A stretch of DNA of 64,000 bases from Microbacterium sp. CGR2. Its GTDB lineage: Bacteria > Actinomycetota > Actinomycetes > Actinomycetales > Microbacteriaceae. The notes under the pieces were generated by a model, which ran no database searches, had not been told where the DNA came from, and was given only the letters and a program-made list of their open reading frames with translations. Within the stretch, counting starts at the first letter, position 1. Every line of letters starts with the position of its first letter. The stretch is taken from positions 1,426,001 to 1,490,000 of the forward strand of contig NZ_RBHX01000001.1 of assembly GCF_003626735.1 (NCBI RefSeq), read 5' to 3'. The position numbers were made by a program, and so were the translations under genes. Positions 61,814 through 64,000 of this stretch are shown here, piece by piece.

Positions 61814-64000
61814 CCGCGCCCGCCGCCCCCGCCCGGTCGTCGAGCGAGCGGAGCGAGACGAAACGCCCTGCCGCGTCCGAGATCTCCGTCCGCCGCTGGG
61901 TTCTCGACCTCGGGGCCACGGCGCTGCTGGTGATCGTCGCGATGATCGGTTTCTGGCCGACCTTCGCGGGACCGTCCTTCCTCCCGGCGGCCATCGGCGG
62001 TGTCGTCCTCGGCCTCGCGATCTCCGCGGCCGCGGCATGGCGGCGCTGGGGCATCCTGGTCATCACCGGCCTCACGATCGCCGCCTACTTCGTCTTCGGT
62101 GCCGCTCTGGCTCTCCCGCAGACGGCCATCCTCGGCGTGATCCCGAGCCTGGAGACGCTGCAGAAGCTCGCCGTCGGCCCGGTGACCGCGTGGAAGCAGA
62201 TGCTCACCACGGTCGCACCGGTCGCCGCGTCGGACGGGCACCTGCTCGTGCCTTACCTGCTGGCCCTGGTCGCCACCGTGTTGACGGCGTCTCTCGCGCT
62301 GCGGCTTTCGCACGTGGCATGGGCGCTGTTGCCCGCCGGCGTGTTGTTGATGCTGGTCATCGCGCTCGGAACGCCGGAACCGGCGTTCCCGGTGGTGCAG
62401 GGGCTGGTGTTCGCCGTGGTGAGTATCGCCTGGTTGGCGCTGCGTCAGCTGTGGGCTCCGCAGAACGCGGCGGTTTCGGTGGGCGAGGTCGATCCGTCCC
62501 GCGCCAGCCACATGCGCACGCGGCGTCTGCTGGCCGGAGTCGCCGTCCTCGCGGTCGCGGGGGCTGCGGGCGTCGCCACCAGCGCGATCGCCGCCCCGGC
62601 ACAGCCGCGTCATGTCTTCCGAGACGTGATCATCCCGCCGTTCGACATCCGTGACTATCCGAGCCCTCTGCAGGCGTTCCGTAAGAACGTGCGCGATGCG
62701 GTCGACGACACTCTCTTCACGGTGCAGGGGCTGCCCAAGGGCGCGCGGGTGCGCACCGCGGTCATGGATCAGTTCGATGGAATGGTCTACAACGTCACGG
62801 ACGGCGGTCCGACGTCGTCCAGCGCGTTCTCGCCGTTGCGTTCCAACATGTCCCCGGAGGCCGAGGGCGTCCCGGTCACGCTCAAGATCGCCATCGAGGA
62901 CTACAACGGCGTGTGGATGCCGACGGCCGGTCAGCTGTCGGAGATCCGCTTCCGCGGCGATCGCGAGGAAGAGCTGCGTCGCGGCACCTATGTGAACACC
63001 ATGACCGGCACCGCCGTGGCCACCCCGAAGCTCGCGAAGGGCGATGAGTACACGGTCGACGCCGTGATGCCTGCCGAACTCGACGACAAGCAGCTCGCCG
63101 AGGTGCCCTTCGGCACGGTGGCGATGCCCAAGCCGAGCAACGTCCCCGAAGAGCTCACGACGCTGGCCGCCGAGACGGTCGCGAGTGCCGAGACGCCGAT
63201 CGAGCAGGTGCGCGCCCTGGAGAGCTTCCTCGCCGAGGGCGGATTCTTCAGCCACGGGTTGGAGGGCGAGGTCCTCTCGCGTGCCGGGCATACGGCGGAA
63301 CGCGTCTCGACGCTCGTCGGCGGCGACCAGATGATCGGTGACGACGAGCAGTACTCGGTCACGATGGCGCTCCTGGCCGGCGAACTCGGCATCCCGGCGC
63401 GGGTGGTGATGGGGTACTACCCCGACGAGGAGCAGGAGGGCGAGGCGACCTTCACGGCGACCGGCGACAATGTCCACGCCTGGGTCGAGGTCAACTTCGA
63501 AGGGGTCGGCTGGCTCACCTTCAACCCGACGCCGCCCGAGGACCAGGTTCCGAACGACCAGAACACCAAGCCGCGCGTCGATCCGAAACCGCAGGTGCTG
63601 CAGCCGCCGCCGCCGCCGCAGGAGCCCGTGGACCTGCCGCCGACGTTGCCCGACGACCGCGAGTCCGAGGACGAGAATCTGAACCTCGCCGGCCTCATCG
63701 GCGCGATCCTCCTCATCGGCGGCATCTCGCTGGCCGTCATCGCCATCCTCGCGTCTCCGTTCATCGTCATCGGTGCGTGGAAAGCATCCAAGCGGCGGGC
63801 GCGTCGAGCTGCGGAGCGCACAGCTGACCGCATCAGCGGTGGCTGGGACGAGCTCACCGACCGCGCCGTCGACTACGGTGCGAGACTCCCCGCGGGTGGC
63901 ACGCGCACCGAAGAGGCATCCACGCTGGTGGAGACGCTTGCGGTGCCGCAGGTGGCAGGGCTCGCCGTGCGGGCCGACGCCGACGTCTTCGGACCCAGCG
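61810..64000 (+). CDS. Transglutaminase-like (TgpA-type) membrane protein, active site degenerate, 3' end outside window
   Basis: The first 730 residues are visible. There are five to six N-terminal helices (about 38-215), an extracytoplasmic region, a transglutaminase-like domain (about 455-580), a Pro-rich linker with PPPPP, and another helix (about 624-655) before a cytoplasmic tail. TgpA proteins usually carry a Cys-His-Asp triad. Here the GxC position reads GDDEQYS, with Asp512 where Cys is expected. The His is kept (H556 in NVHAWVEV), but the FDPTP motif is FNPTP with Asn572. The domain is therefore likely not a classical transglutaminase or peptidase. It overlaps DUF58 by 4 nt. Residues 9-22 are encoded by a dispersed repeat. 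Confidence 0.87.
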   Translation, partial: MTAPAAPARSSSERSETKRPAASEISVRRWVLDLGATALLVIVAMIGFWPTFAGPSFLPAAIGGVVLGLAISAAAAWRRWGILVITGLTIAAYFVFGAALALPQTAILGVIPSLETLQKLAVGPVTAWKQMLTTVAPVAASDGHLLVPYLLALVATVLTASLALRLSHVAWALLPAGVLLMLVIALGTPEPAFPVVQGLVFAVVSIAWLALRQLWAPQNAAVSVGEVDPSRASHMRTRRLLAGVAVLAVAGAAGVATSAIAAPAQPRHVFRDVIIPPFDIRDYPSPLQAFRKNVRDAVDDTLFTVQGLPKGARVRTAVMDQFDGMVYNVTDGGPTSSSAFSPLRSNMSPEAEGVPVTLKIAIEDYNGVWMPTAGQLSEIRFRGDREEELRRGTYVNTMTGTAVATPKLAKGDEYTVDAVMPAELDDKQLAEVPFGTVAMPKPSNVPEELTTLAAETVASAETPIEQVRALESFLAEGGFFSHGLEGEVLSRAGHTAERVSTLVGGDQMIGDDEQYSVTMALLAGELGIPARVVMGYYPDEEQEGEATFTATGDNVHAWVEVNFEGVGWLTFNPTPPEDQVPNDQNTKPRVDPKPQVLQPPPPPQEPVDLPPTLPDDRESEDENLNLAGLIGAILLIGGISLAVIAILASPFIVIGAWKASKRRARRAAERTADRISGGWDELTDRAVDYGARLPAGGTRTEEASTLVETLAVPQVAGLAVRADADVFGPS
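61834..61865 (+). repeat. Dispersed GAGCGAGCGGAGCGAG repeat inside coding sequence
   Basis: The 24 bases at 61834-61857 are identical to 32916-32939, and the following ACGAAACG matches the complement of 32885-32892. Here the repeat lies in frame within the transglutaminase-like gene and encodes the Ser/Arg/Glu-rich stretch RSSSERSETKR just before the first membrane helix. It suggests insertion of, or origin from, a mobile palindromic repeat at a tolerant site. Confidence 0.7.

Overview
The window is high-GC actinobacterial chromosome, most like the family Microbacteriaceae (a Microbacterium-like organism). This is a judgement from sequence style and gene content, not from a database match. 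The supports are strong G/C third-position bias, many GTG/TTG starts, several leaderless promoters (TAnnnT followed 6-8 nt later by the start codon), a DtxR/IdeR-type iron box, an Rv2578c-type radical SAM protein, and a MoxR/DUF58/transglutaminase locus. No rRNA, tRNA, CRISPR array, prophage or transposase was recognised.

Layout, left to right. 1-4267: an edge fragment, a small membrane protein, a nitroreductase, a FAD oxidoreductase with a Rieske domain, and two adjacent fluoride-channel (CrcB/FluC) subunits. 4307-8146: a TetR regulator with a TGTACA-rich operator candidate and the RND efflux pump it probably controls. 8225-12392: an aldose epimerase, a DEAD-box RNA helicase with a structured leader and a very long disordered N-terminus, and a YaeQ-family protein. 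12442-21977: a PucR-type regulator divergent from a seven-gene catabolic operon (M20 deacylase, MHS-family transporter, RidA, RraA-like, ThDP enzyme, M20 carbamoylase-type hydrolase, aldehyde dehydrogenase). The gene order suggests breakdown of an N-acylated or N-carbamoylated amino compound through a 2-oxo acid and an aldehyde.

22044-29659: a radical SAM protein, a VanY-type carboxypeptidase, an acyl-CoA dehydrogenase, and a leftward ECF transporter operon (S component, double ATPase, EcfT) that ends in a siderophore-interacting reductase and has a strong iron-box match. 29828-39450: a secreted subtilase, then a compact pyruvate/acetate uptake locus (CstA, YbdD-like, LytS/LytTR pair, DUF485, SSS symporter). 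39511-47140: pirin, GNAT, RecQ, a tandem palindromic repeat cluster, a large acyl-CoA oxidase/dehydrogenase, a zinc alcohol dehydrogenase and 3-methyladenine glycosylase I.

47277-64000 is the most unusual part. Two tandem paralogous genes each encode a membrane-anchored surface protein of about 2,020 residues: a propeller-like head, eleven Ig/cadherin-like repeats, about five FN3-like repeats and a Cys-containing C-terminal domain. They are followed by a MoxR AAA+ ATPase, a DUF58 protein and a multi-pass transglutaminase-like protein cut by the window edge. The transglutaminase fold appears to have lost its catalytic Cys and Asp. Both giant genes carry the same upstream element, GGGCA-N4-TGCCC followed by TTAGGATGAACGAG, so they are probably co-regulated. 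I read this as a surface-fibre or adhesin system with a MoxR/DUF58 maturation module. It is the best candidate here for an undescribed system.
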